This document shows positions 52,738 through 60,709 of a stretch of DNA of 64,000 nucleotides, one piece after another. The stretch is taken from assembly GCA_028868535.1 (NCBI GenBank), contig JAGWUH010000011.1, positions 25,496 to 89,495 on the forward strand, in the 5' to 3' direction. Source of the DNA: Sphingomonadales bacterium. Its GTDB lineage: Bacteria; Pseudomonadota; Alphaproteobacteria; Sphingomonadales; Sphingomonadaceae. Each line of letters opens with the position of its first letter. Within the stretch, counting starts at the first letter, position 1. The notes under the pieces are model-generated. The model saw only the letters and a list, made by a program, of their open reading frames with translations. It did not search any database and was not told where the DNA came from. The position numbers were made by a program, and so were the translations under genes.

Positions 52738-53652
52738 CTATCCGGCGTCGATCATCGCCAGCATCTGCCGCGCCGCGCGGTTGTGCAAGTGCATCGACCA
52801 CAGCAGCAGCAGGTTCAGCACCACGACCTGGTAGAGGAAATACCACGCCGGGCTGCCGGCGAGCATCGACAGGCCCAGTACGATCGCGCGCGGGTTGGGG
52901 CCGAGGATCTTCAGGAACTGCAGCAGCGGCTGGGCATACGTGCGCGCGGCGGCGCGGATCCGCTCGCGCCGGGCGGGATCGCCGCGCGCGGCGTCCATCT
53001 CGGCGTCGATCAGCGCGGCGTTGCCCGCCACGCCGGCGGCGACGCCGAGGTAGAACGCGGCGAGGCCGCCGAAACCGCCCTTGCGGGTGGCGGCACCGGC
53101 GCCTTCGTGGGTGACGCGCAGCCAGGGCTTGTCATAGACCCACCACTGGAACGAGCGGCGCTGCACCTCGACGTGGTTGGCCTGGGCGATATGGCTGGCC
53201 CCGGCGGCGACCACCAGGACCCAGGTCCACAGCGGCGACCAGCCGGCGAAGCCGCTGCGCGCGAGCATCCAGCCGAGCACGAGATAGAGCACGACGTGGC
53301 TGGCATAGTCGCAGATGCCGTCGACCATCTCGCCGATTGGGCTGGCGCGGCCGGTGATGCGGGCGAGATCGCCGTCGGCGCCGTCGACGACGTGCCAGGT
53401 CATGTGCAGCATCATGCCGAGCAGCGCCGGCAGCGGCCAGCCGGGCTGGGCATAGGCGACGGCGGCGGCGACCACGAAGCCGGCGCCTACCACCGAGACC
53501 ATGTTCGGCGTCAGCGGCGTCCGCGCGAGGCCCTGCGCCAGTTTCCACGCAAGCGGATGATAGAGATGGAAATTGAGCGCGTCCTCGAGTTCGCGGGGGC
53601 GCTCGGGCTTCATCGCTGCGGAACCATGTGCACTTGTAATCAATTGTCTCAT
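52738..53652 (-). CDS. CDP-alcohol phosphatidyltransferase-family enzyme 1
   Basis: Integral membrane transferase of about 304 residues with six or more hydrophobic segments. The catalytic signature D-x2-DG-x2-AR-x8-G-x3-D-x3-D is intact (Asp90, Asp93, Asp111, Asp115 in DGADGDLARITGRASPIGEMVDGICD). It swaps CMP of a CDP-activated alcohol for another alcohol. The neighbourhood suggests inositol substrates, but the acceptor and donor are not defined. Start uncertain: ATG 53652 with a G-rich stretch upstream, or ATG 53613 (MKPERPREL, 291 residues). Confidence 0.87.
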   Translation of the reverse strand: MRQLITSAHGSAAMKPERPRELEDALNFHLYHPLAWKLAQGLARTPLTPNMVSVVGAGFVVAAAVAYAQPGWPLPALLGMMLHMTWHVVDGADGDLARITGRASPIGEMVDGICDYASHVVLYLVLGWMLARSGFAGWSPLWTWVLVVAAGASHIAQANHVEVQRRSFQWWVYDKPWLRVTHEGAGAATRKGGFGGLAAFYLGVAAGVAGNAALIDAEMDAARGDPARRERIRAAARTYAQPLLQFLKILGPNPRAIVLGLSMLAGSPAWYFLYQVVVLNLLLLWSMHLHNRAARQMLAMIDAG

Positions 53653-53737
53653 CGAACCCAATCCCCCCCGTCGTCGGCTTGGCGACGGCCCGAGCCGCGC
53701 CTATACAGCATGCGGGGGTCAAAACAGAAGGGCGCAG

Positions 53738-54910
53738 ATGTATCGCGCGCGACCGCAGGACCCGTTCGATGAATCGCATCATCCCATTTCCGTCATGCCG
53801 TTGACCAGGGTCCAGCATCGGGCCGTCATCGCCTTCGGCCGGGCCCGCGCCGCCGAAGCCATGATCGCCGGACTGCCGGCGGCGGCCCGGGCGGTGCGCG
53901 AGGCCGCGCTGGCGGGGGTGCGCGAGTGCTGGCTCGACGCCGGGCCGGGCTGGATTCCATCCGACATGGTGCGCACCGAGGTGGATCGGCTGCGCGGCGC
54001 GATGGTCGTTCGCTTCCCCGGCGAGGTTCGCGGCCAGCCGCAATCCGGCCCGCTGCTGCTGGTTGCCGGCGAGATGCAGCCAACGGCGCGGCAACTGGCG
54101 GCGGCCGGCGAGGACGACGCCCAGGGCATAGCCTTCGTCGCCGATGCCGGCGATGCCGGCGCGCGGACGCGACTGCTGCACGGCAGCGCGGCGGAGACGC
54201 GCCGCCGCTATGCCCGCCTCGGCCGCGCCATCCTGGCGGCGACCACCAAGCCCACCGACGGGCTGGTTTCGCGGCACATCAACCGGCCGCTGTCGCAGGC
54301 GATCACCCGGCAGTTGCTGCGCATCCCTGGGTTCCGCCCGTTCCACGCGACGCTGGGCACGGCGGCGCTGGCGGCGCTGATGTTCGCGGCGCTGACGATG
54401 TTCGGGGAGCCGGGACTGCTGGTGGGGGCGCTGCTGTTCCAGGCGGCCTCGATGTTCGACGGCGTCGACGGCGAAGCGGCGCGCTCGACCTTTCGTGCCT
54501 CCGATCGCGGCGCCATGTTCGACAGCCTCGTCGATGCGCTGACCAACCTGTTCTTCGTGCTCGGCCTCGTCGTCAACATGCACGTGCGCGGGCACGTCGA
54601 GGCGGCGAGCTTCGGGGTTTGCGGGCTGCTGCTGCTGGCCGCCGGGCTGACGATCATCGGCCGCCGCGCCCGCGCCAACGCCGGGCCGTTCACCTTCGAC
54701 GGGGTCAAGGACCGCATGCGCGCCCGCGGCACGCGGCTGGGCCAGTGGCTGGTCTGGCTGACGATGCGCGATTTCCTGGCGTTCGCCTCGGTCGTCCTGG
54801 TGCTGATGGGCTGGGCCGAGCCGGCGCTGATGGCGTTCTCCGGCGTGATGGCGGGGTGGCTGGTCGTGGTCATCGCCATCGGCGCGCGCCAGTCTGCGGC
54901 GGCGCGCTGA
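53738..54910 (+). CDS. CDP-alcohol phosphatidyltransferase-family enzyme 2 with N-terminal extra domain (DIPP-synthase-like architecture)
   Basis: A 390-residue protein. Residues about 24-165 form a soluble domain with a faint nucleotidyltransferase pattern but no AAGxGxR loop. A linker KPTDGLVSRHINRPLS (171-186) leads to a membrane domain with the intact signature DGVDGEAARSTFRASDRGAMFDSLVD (Asp241, Asp244, Asp262, Asp266). The order resembles the bifunctional CTP:inositol-1-phosphate cytidylyltransferase/CDP-inositol transferase of hyperthermophiles, with the first domain degenerate. A separate cytidylyltransferase gene lies at 56376. Ribosome binding site GAAGGG precedes the ATG. Confidence 0.82.
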   Translation: MYRARPQDPFDESHHPISVMPLTRVQHRAVIAFGRARAAEAMIAGLPAAARAVREAALAGVRECWLDAGPGWIPSDMVRTEVDRLRGAMVVRFPGEVRGQPQSGPLLLVAGEMQPTARQLAAAGEDDAQGIAFVADAGDAGARTRLLHGSAAETRRRYARLGRAILAATTKPTDGLVSRHINRPLSQAITRQLLRIPGFRPFHATLGTAALAALMFAALTMFGEPGLLVGALLFQAASMFDGVDGEAARSTFRASDRGAMFDSLVDALTNLFFVLGLVVNMHVRGHVEAASFGVCGLLLLAAGLTIIGRRARANAGPFTFDGVKDRMRARGTRLGQWLVWLTMRDFLAFASVVLVLMGWAEPALMAFSGVMAGWLVVVIAIGARQSAAAR

Positions 54911-54925
54911 CCGCGCCCGCATACG

Positions 54926-54949
54926 GGGCCGGAGAACGGGCCGGAGAAC
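54926..54949. repeat. 12-base tandem repeat GGGCCGGAGAAC x2
   Basis: Two perfect adjacent copies lie 15 bases after the stop of phosphotransferase 2. The 273-base gap 54911-55183 otherwise holds an AT-richer stretch (TTGCTTTTGACG...TTTAACAAAAG, 55108-55136), which probably contains the promoter of the inositol-phosphate synthase gene; I cannot fix the -35/-10 pair. Confidence 0.6.
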
Positions 54950-55183
54950 GGGCGACGCAAGGCCGCCCGCGGCAGGCGCGGCGCCATGCGAATGTGCGAA
55001 ACGCCGGCTCCCCGCTTGCCCTCGGGCGTCCGGGCCACTAGAGGGGGCGGCGTCCCGGCCCGTTGCGGCTGGAATCGCGCGGGCCTCGCCTGTCGCAAAT
55101 CGCTTGCTTTTGACGTGTGATTTAACAAAAGACGAAGCTTCATACCCGGACACCGCTGCTGTCCGCCTGGAGGGATCGAGTTG

Positions 55184-56284
55184 ATGAAAGCAATCAAGGT
55201 CGCCGTGATCGGCGTGGGCAACTGCGCTAGCTCGCTGGTTCAGGGCGTCGCTCACTACCGTTCGAACAACTCCAGCCAGGGTCTGATCCACGACCGCATC
55301 GGCGGCTATGGCGCCGGCGACGTCGATTTCGTGCTCGGCGTGGACGTCGATGCGCGCAAGGTCGGCAAGGACATTGCCGAGGCGATCTTCGCCGCGCCGA
55401 ACAACACCACCGTGTTCTTCCCCAACGTGCCCGCGACCGGCGCCAAGGTGATCATGGGCAAGACCCTCGACGGAGTCGCCCCGCACATGACCACGGTGGG
55501 CGAGAAGGGTTTCATCCTTGCCGACCAGCCCGAGGCGACCAAGGAATCGATTGTCGCCGCGATCAGGGAATCGGGCGCGGAAGTGCTGATCAACTTCCTG
55601 CCGGTCGGCTCGCAGGACGCGACCGAGTTCTACATGGACTGCGCGCTGGAAGCCGGCGTCGCCGTCGTCAACTGCATGCCGGTGTTCATCGCCAGCCGCC
55701 CCGAGTGGGAAGCCAAGTTCCGCGCCAAGCGCATCCCGATCGTCGGTGACGACATCAAGGCCCAGGTCGGTGCCACGATCGTCCACCGCGTGCTCTCCAG
55801 CCTGTTCGGCGCGCGCGGCGTCACGGTCGAGAAGACCTACCAGCTCAACACCGGCGGCAACACCGACTTCATGAACATGCTCGACCGCCAGCGGCTGGGC
55901 AGCAAGAAGGAATCGAAGACCGAGGCGGTGCAGGCGATGCTCGCGCAGCGGCTCGAGGACGAGAACATCCACGTCGGCCCGTCCGACTACGTGCCGTGGC
56001 AGAAGGACAACAAGCTGTGCTTCCTGCGCCTCGAAGGGACGCAGTGGGGCAACGTGCCGATGAACCTGGAACTGCGCCTCTCGGTCGAGGACAGCCCGAA
56101 CTCCGCCGCCTGCGTGATGGACGCGATCCGTTGCTGCAAGGTCGCGCTGGAGCGCGGCGAGGGCGGCGCTCTGATCGGCCCGTCGGCCTACTTCTGCAAG
56201 CACCCGCCGCAGCAGTTCAACGACGACACCGCCGCGCAGATGGTCGAGGAATACATCACCGAGACCGCCATCGCCGCCGAGTGA
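55184..56284 (+). CDS. myo-inositol-1-phosphate synthase
   Basis: NAD-dependent enzyme converting glucose-6-phosphate to inositol-1-phosphate; 366 residues, the short prokaryotic type seen in actinobacteria. It opens MKAIKVAVIGVGNCASSLVQG (NAD loop) and carries FVLGVDVDARKVGKDI, INFLPVGSQDATEFYMDCALEAGVAVVNCMPVF, GDDIKAQVGATIVHRVL, the active-site lysine segment YQLNTGGNTDFMNM and GPSDYVPWQKDNKLCFLRLEGT. The ATG at 55184 follows GGAGGGATCGAGTTG. It lies between CDP-alcohol transferases and a nucleotidyltransferase, all consistent with inositol phosphodiester synthesis. Confidence 0.95.
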   Translation: MKAIKVAVIGVGNCASSLVQGVAHYRSNNSSQGLIHDRIGGYGAGDVDFVLGVDVDARKVGKDIAEAIFAAPNNTTVFFPNVPATGAKVIMGKTLDGVAPHMTTVGEKGFILADQPEATKESIVAAIRESGAEVLINFLPVGSQDATEFYMDCALEAGVAVVNCMPVFIASRPEWEAKFRAKRIPIVGDDIKAQVGATIVHRVLSSLFGARGVTVEKTYQLNTGGNTDFMNMLDRQRLGSKKESKTEAVQAMLAQRLEDENIHVGPSDYVPWQKDNKLCFLRLEGTQWGNVPMNLELRLSVEDSPNSAACVMDAIRCCKVALERGEGGALIGPSAYFCKHPPQQFNDDTAAQMVEEYITETAIAAE

Positions 56285-56303
56285 TCGGCTCGCGACGCGC
56301 CTG

Positions 56304-56345
56304 AACGGCGCCGGTCGGGTAGCCCGACCGGCGCCGTTTGCGTTT
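56304..56345 (+). terminator. strong hairpin terminator after inositol-phosphate synthase
   Basis: A perfect 16-base-pair stem, AACGGCGCCGGTCGGG with CCCGACCGGCGCCGTT, with a three-base loop, then TGCGTTT. It lies 20 bases after the stop codon. The T run is short and broken, so some read-through into the nucleotidyltransferase gene is possible. Confidence 0.88.
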
Positions 56346-56375
56346 CCACCCGACGCGCCGTAAGTGCCCTCCCCC

Positions 56376-57128
56376 ATGGACGCCCTGATCATCGCTGCCG
56401 GCTATGGCAACCGCCTTGCCGCCCTTTCCCCGTCGAAGCCGCTGACCCCGGTGGCGGGGGTGCCGTTGATCGAGCTGGGCGTGCGCCAGGCGAAGGCGGC
56501 GGGGGTGCAGCGCGTCGTCGTCGTCACCGGGCACGAGGCCGAGCGGGTCGAGGCGTTCCTGCGCGATCTTTCCGCGCGCGCCGGGATCGAGATCGTCGCC
56601 GAGCGCATCGGCGACTGGTCGACGCCGAACGGCTGGTCGGTGATGGCGGGGGCGGCGCGGATCGCGGGCGACTACCTGCTGATGATGGCCGACCACGTGT
56701 TCTGCGCCGGGGTGCTGTCGCGGCTGGCGAGGCAGGGCGGCGCCGACCGCGGGGTGACGCTGGCGATCGACCGCCATGTCGCCAACCCGTTGGTCGATCC
56801 CGACGACGCGACCTGGGTGCGGCTGGACGGGCGCGGCTTCATCGCCGCGATCGGCAAGACCATCGCGCCGTACGACGCGGTCGACTGCGGCGCTTTCCTG
56901 GCGACGCCGGAGCTGGCCGCAGCGATCCGCGCGGCGATCGCCGCGGGCAAGTCGGGCAGCCTTTCGGACGGGATGCAGTATCTCGCGGACCGAGGCCGCG
57001 CGGCGACGTTCGACGTCGGCGCCGACCCTGAAACCTGCTGGTGGATGGATGTCGACGATCCGCGCGCGCACGCTTTGGCGGAGGAACTGGCGCCGCGCTT
57101 CCTGCCCGAGATCTACGCGGCCGCCTGA
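56376..57128 (+). CDS. nucleotidyltransferase, probable CTP:inositol-1-phosphate cytidylyltransferase type
   Basis: A 250-residue sugar-phosphate nucleotidyltransferase fold. The loop LIIAAGYGNRL is at residues 4-14, SKPLTPVAGVPLIE at 19-32, and a metal-site Asp occurs in LLMMADHVFC. The ADH motif and overall blocks (GWSVMAGAARIAGDYLLMMADH, AIDRHVANPLVDPDDATWVRL, KTIAPYDAVDCGAFL) resemble IPCT domains of di-myo-inositol-phosphate synthesis. Genomic position behind inositol-phosphate synthase supports CDP-inositol as product, but choline- or other phosphate cytidylyltransferases are alternatives. The ATG at 56376 is preferred over a GTG four codons upstream. Confidence 0.82.
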   Translation: MDALIIAAGYGNRLAALSPSKPLTPVAGVPLIELGVRQAKAAGVQRVVVVTGHEAERVEAFLRDLSARAGIEIVAERIGDWSTPNGWSVMAGAARIAGDYLLMMADHVFCAGVLSRLARQGGADRGVTLAIDRHVANPLVDPDDATWVRLDGRGFIAAIGKTIAPYDAVDCGAFLATPELAAAIRAAIAAGKSGSLSDGMQYLADRGRAATFDVGADPETCWWMDVDDPRAHALAEELAPRFLPEIYAAA

Positions 57129-57163
57129 CGAAAACGGCGCGCCGTCAAACCTGCGCTACAGGC

Positions 57164-57697
57164 TCAAGGGTATTTCATCTGAATATGCGAGGTCAGCCCG
57201 CTGCGGCTGACGTTGAGCCGGACCGACCGGAACGAGGGCAGGCCGAACAGCGTCGGCGGGTTGTTCGAGAAGCCATAGGCCTCGTCCGGCAGGCCGACCG
57301 AGGTGCGGTCGAACTTCCGGTTGTCGTTGGCGTCGTGGTAGAGCGCGATGACGTAGACGCCGGGCTTGGGCAGGTAGATGCAGCCCTCGGTGTTGCCGGC
57401 GCTGGCGCGCACGAACGTCACGTAGAGCGAGCCGTGATGCGCGAGAAAACGGCTGGGCATGTCCGGGTAAAGGGTGATGGCGATGCTGCCGCTGGCGCTT
57501 TTCACGCCTTCCGCGACGATGCGCAGCCAGGTCCCGCTGGCCGGCCCGGTGCAGCCGGCAGGCGCCGCCGGGCCGGCTGCCAGCGCCGCCGAAGGCGCGC
57601 CCAACATGAGCAGCGCGGCGGCGATCACCCCGCCGGCACGGCGCGCGACATCCTGGAGACGACGGCGCGGGGCCGCGGGATCATGCGAATCGGTCAT
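57164..57697 (-). CDS. DUF2141-family exported protein
   Basis: A 177-residue secreted protein. The signal peptide covers residues 20-48 (VIAAALLMLGAPSAALAAG). The domain shows LRIVAEGVKSASGSIAITLYP, GCIYLPKPGVYVIALYHDANDNRKFDRTSVGLPDEAYGFSNN and RLNVSRSGLTSHIQMKYP, the DUF2141 pattern, predicted as a beta sandwich with a calcium-like DxNxNxxFD loop. Function unknown. It is convergent with the cytidylyltransferase gene. The 261-base gap upstream to rpe shows no clear promoter to me. Confidence 0.83.
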   Translation of the reverse strand: MTDSHDPAAPRRRLQDVARRAGGVIAAALLMLGAPSAALAAGPAAPAGCTGPASGTWLRIVAEGVKSASGSIAITLYPDMPSRFLAHHGSLYVTFVRASAGNTEGCIYLPKPGVYVIALYHDANDNRKFDRTSVGLPDEAYGFSNNPPTLFGLPSFRSVRLNVSRSGLTSHIQMKYP

Positions 57698-57958
57698 TGA
57701 AAACGGTCCTGGAAGGGAATTGTGGCGATTTGGGGTCCGGCGGCGGCGTCCTGTCCTGCAGCCCCTGTCTCTGCGCCCGGTCATGCAAACATTCCGTTAA
57801 CCAAGACGGCGCTGAACAATCGGTGAACTGGCGCGCCCCGATCGGCCGGGACGTCCAACCATTGCCGCCAAAACGGCGGAAATCGGCGGGTCATGTGGAA
57901 AACGCGCCCGCCTGCGCTTGTCCGCCCCCGGCGGGCTGGATAAGCGCTGGAACACCGC

Positions 57959-58645
57959 ATGTCGGAAGGCCCTGGTCCACAAATGCCCGCCCCGCTCATC
58001 TCCCCTTCGATCCTGTCCGCCGATTTCGCGCGCCTTGGCGAGGAGATCCGCGCGATCGACGCCGCCGGGGCCGACTGGATCCACGTCGACGTGATGGACG
58101 GCCATTTCGTGCCGAACCTGACGATCGGCCCGGGGGTGGTGAAGGCGCTACGCCCGCACACTGCCAAGCCGTTCGACGTGCACCTGATGATCTCCCCGGT
58201 CGACGGCTTCCTCGACGCCTTTGCCGAGGCCGGGGCCGACATCATCACCGTCCATCCCGAGGCCGGGCCGCACGTCCACCGCACCGTGCAGGCGATCCGC
58301 AAGCTCGGCAAGAAGGCCGGAATCTCGCTCAACCCCGCCACGCCGGCCAAGATGCTCGACTACCTGATCGACGAGATCGACCTGGTGCTGGTGATGAGCG
58401 TGAACCCCGGTTTCGGCGGGCAGTCGTTCATTGCCAGCCAGCTGCGCAAGATCGAGGCGGTGCGCAAGATGATCGACAAGTCCGGCCGCGCCATCCACCT
58501 CGAGGTCGATGGCGGGGTCGATGTCGACACCGCCCGCCAGTGCATCGATGCCGGCGCCGACGTGCTGGTTGCCGGGACCGCGACATTCCGGGGCGGACCG
58601 GAACGCTATGCCGCCAACATCGCGGCCCTGAAGGGAAGGGACTAG
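57959..58645 (+). CDS. rpe: ribulose-phosphate 3-epimerase
   Basis: TIM-barrel epimerase of the pentose phosphate pathway; 228 residues. Motifs: [37 protein letters not shown] (metal His and Asp), [51 protein letters not shown] and EVDGGVD. An alternative start at 57983 (MPAPLIS) is possible. It is followed after three bases by the heparinase gene. Confidence 0.95.
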   Translation: MSEGPGPQMPAPLISPSILSADFARLGEEIRAIDAAGADWIHVDVMDGHFVPNLTIGPGVVKALRPHTAKPFDVHLMISPVDGFLDAFAEAGADIITVHPEAGPHVHRTVQAIRKLGKKAGISLNPATPAKMLDYLIDEIDLVLVMSVNPGFGGQSFIASQLRKIEAVRKMIDKSGRAIHLEVDGGVDVDTARQCIDAGADVLVAGTATFRGGPERYAANIAALKGRD

Positions 58646-58648
58646 GCG

Positions 58649-60553
58649 ATGGCGGAGGCGGACAGCGCCAGGGTGCGGGTGGACGACCTCGCCGGCGATG
58701 CCGCTTCCCCGCCTCCTGTCCCGTCGCCTGCCGCCACCCCTGCACTGACGCTGGACGGAACGCCCGAGCCGCTGGTCGAGGCGCGCGGCGCCAAGGCCGC
58801 GGCCGAGTTGATCGAGCCCGGCCGCGCGCTGGCGCTGGCAGACTTCACCCCGCCGGCGATCGGTGCCGGGGAACGTCTGATACGGCTGGCCTATCGCATG
58901 GGCGTGCCCGGATCGGCGCTGACCTCGCCGTTCCGCAAGCCGGCGCGGCCGCGCCTGCTGGCGACGGTGGCGAGCCCGCTGGCCGGCGACAAGGTCGCGG
59001 GCACCGCGCTGCGGGCCGGGCACTTCCTCGTCCACGGCTTCAAGCTGCCGATCTCGCAGGCCGATTTCGGCGGTGCCGGGCGGCTGACCGCCCCGGTCGA
59101 GCGCCACGTCCACGGCTTTCACTGGCTGGCCGACCTCGAAGCGAGCGCGCTGCGCGAACAGGTCACGCAGACTGCGGAGCGCATCGCCGCCGCCTGGCTG
59201 GCAGCCAACCCGGACGTGCCGGCGCGGCCCGGCAAGGGCCCGGCGTGGACCGTGGGCAACGCCGGGCATCGCCTGCTCAACTGGCTGGTGCACGCGCCGC
59301 TGCTGCTGTCGGGCAGCGACAAGGGCTTGCGCAACCGGCTGCTGGCAAACCTGTCCGAGACCGCCCGCTGGCTCGATCGCAACGTCCCCCGCGCCGAGGA
59401 CAAGCTGGCGCAAGTGGCTGGCTGGACCGCGATCGTGGCCGCCGGGCTGCTGCTGCCCGATGGCCGGCCGCGCCGCCTTTATGGCGAGGCCGGGCTGATC
59501 GAGGCGCTGGGTGAGCTGGTCGGCGACGACGGCGGCCTGCTGTCGCGCTCGCCACTCGGCCAGATGGAGGCGATCGCGCTGCTGGTGAAGCTGGCCGCCT
59601 GCTACCAGGCGGTACGCCGCGAGCCGCCGCCGCAATTGCAATCGGTGCTGACGCTGCTGGTGCCGCCGCTGCTGGCGATGACTCACGGCGATGGCTCGCT
59701 CTCCTCGTGGCAAGGCGGCTGGGCGGTGGCGGCGGACCAGGTTTCGGCACTGGTCGCGGCCAGCGGCGTGCGCACGCGGCCGCTGCGCGAGGTGCGGCAG
59801 TGGGGATACCAGCGCGTCGCGGCCGGCAAGTCGCTGCTGCTGCTCGACGCGGCGCCGCCGCCGCTGGCGCGTCACGCGCGCAACGGCTGCGCATCGACGC
59901 TGGCGTTCGAGTTCAGCCATGCCGGGCAGCGGCTGATCGTCAACTGCGGCGGCGGCGCCGCGGCCGGCGGGCTGATGCCGGCCCGGCTCGAGCAGGGGCT
60001 GCGCGCCACTGCCGCGCATTCGACGCTGACGCTGGACGATGCCAACTCGACCGCGGTGCTGATCAACGGGCGGCTGGGGCCGGGGGTGGGCGAGGTCGAG
60101 CTCGACCGGCGCACGCTGGTCAACGAGACGACCTCGCGATCGGGGTTCGGCGCCACCCGCATCGAGGCCAGCCACGACGGCTATGCCAGTCGCTATGGCC
60201 TGGTCCATCGCCGCATCCTGATCCTGCGCGACGACGGCGCCGAGCTGCGCGGCGAGGACGCGATCGTCCCCACCAAGGGCAAGGGCAAGCGCGGCAAGGT
60301 CGGCTTTGCGATCCGCTTCCACCTGGGCCCGGGGATCGAGGTCGGCAAGTCGGAGGACGGCCACGGCGTCGGCCTGGCACTGCCCGACGGCTCGTACTGG
60401 CAGTTCCGCGTTTCCGCGGCCGAAGTGGCGATCGAGGAATCGATCTGGGCCGACGGCCAGGGCCGGCCGGTGCCGGTGCAGCAGATCGTCATCCAGGGGC
60501 TGGTGTCGCGCGGGGGTGGATCGTTCTCCTGGCTGCTGAAGAAGATGGGCTGA
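58649..60553 (+). CDS. heparinase II/III-family protein
   Basis: A 634-residue protein. The N-terminal half is a helical toroid (GFHWLADLEASALREQVTQTAERIAAAWLAANP, HRLLNWLVHAPLLLSG) and the C-terminal half a beta domain (LAFEFSHAGQRLIVNCGGG, AHSTLTLDDANSTAVLINGR). This is the heparinase II/III-like lyase fold. No signal peptide is seen, unlike true polysaccharide lyases; an N-terminal Ala/Pro-rich tail precedes the domain. In sphingomonads this gene sits between rpe and purH. The substrate is unknown. Confidence 0.85.
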   Translation: MAEADSARVRVDDLAGDAASPPPVPSPAATPALTLDGTPEPLVEARGAKAAAELIEPGRALALADFTPPAIGAGERLIRLAYRMGVPGSALTSPFRKPARPRLLATVASPLAGDKVAGTALRAGHFLVHGFKLPISQADFGGAGRLTAPVERHVHGFHWLADLEASALREQVTQTAERIAAAWLAANPDVPARPGKGPAWTVGNAGHRLLNWLVHAPLLLSGSDKGLRNRLLANLSETARWLDRNVPRAEDKLAQVAGWTAIVAAGLLLPDGRPRRLYGEAGLIEALGELVGDDGGLLSRSPLGQMEAIALLVKLAACYQAVRREPPPQLQSVLTLLVPPLLAMTHGDGSLSSWQGGWAVAADQVSALVAASGVRTRPLREVRQWGYQRVAAGKSLLLLDAAPPPLARHARNGCASTLAFEFSHAGQRLIVNCGGGAAAGGLMPARLEQGLRATAAHSTLTLDDANSTAVLINGRLGPGVGEVELDRRTLVNETTSRSGFGATRIEASHDGYASRYGLVHRRILILRDDGAELRGEDAIVPTKGKGKRGKVGFAIRFHLGPGIEVGKSEDGHGVGLALPDGSYWQFRVSAAEVAIEESIWADGQGRPVPVQQIVIQGLVSRGGGSFSWLLKKMG

Positions 60554-60559
60554 GAGCGG

Positions 60560-60607
60560 CGAGTTCTCCCCGGGGGCGAGTTCTCCCCGGGCCGAGTTTT
60601 CCCCGGG
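60560..60607. repeat. three tandem 15-base repeats after the heparinase gene
   Basis: CGAGTTCTCCCCGGG occurs at 60560-60574 and 60577-60591, and a copy with one change (CGAGTTTTCCCCGGG) at 60593-60607, with spacers of two and one bases. The array starts seven bases after the stop codon. Each unit contains CCCCGGG, itself partly self-complementary. The rest of the gap to purH (60608-60709) shows nothing else recognisable. Confidence 0.85.
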
Positions 60608-60709
60608 ACTGTGCGCCACGGGGTCCCGGCGCCGGACTGCAGCCTAGCCAAGCGGGGCAAAATCCGTATGGGGAGGGCGCAAACCTCCGCCGCCAGAGAG
60701 ATCGCCGCC

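Noticed and set aside
53132..56392. A very long open frame (over 1000 codons) on the reverse strand across the inositol cluster
   Set aside because: It is antisense to three genes with clear catalytic motifs, is Arg/His/Gly-rich without domains, and is explained by high GC at third positions, which removes stop codons.
57795..57802. CtrA binding site (GTTAACCA)
   Set aside because: Only one half-site is present; the TTAA-N7-TTAA arrangement is missing.
60560..60607. Possible CRISPR array
   Set aside because: Repeats are 15 bases with one- or two-base spacers and there are no cas genes; this is a simple tandem repeat.
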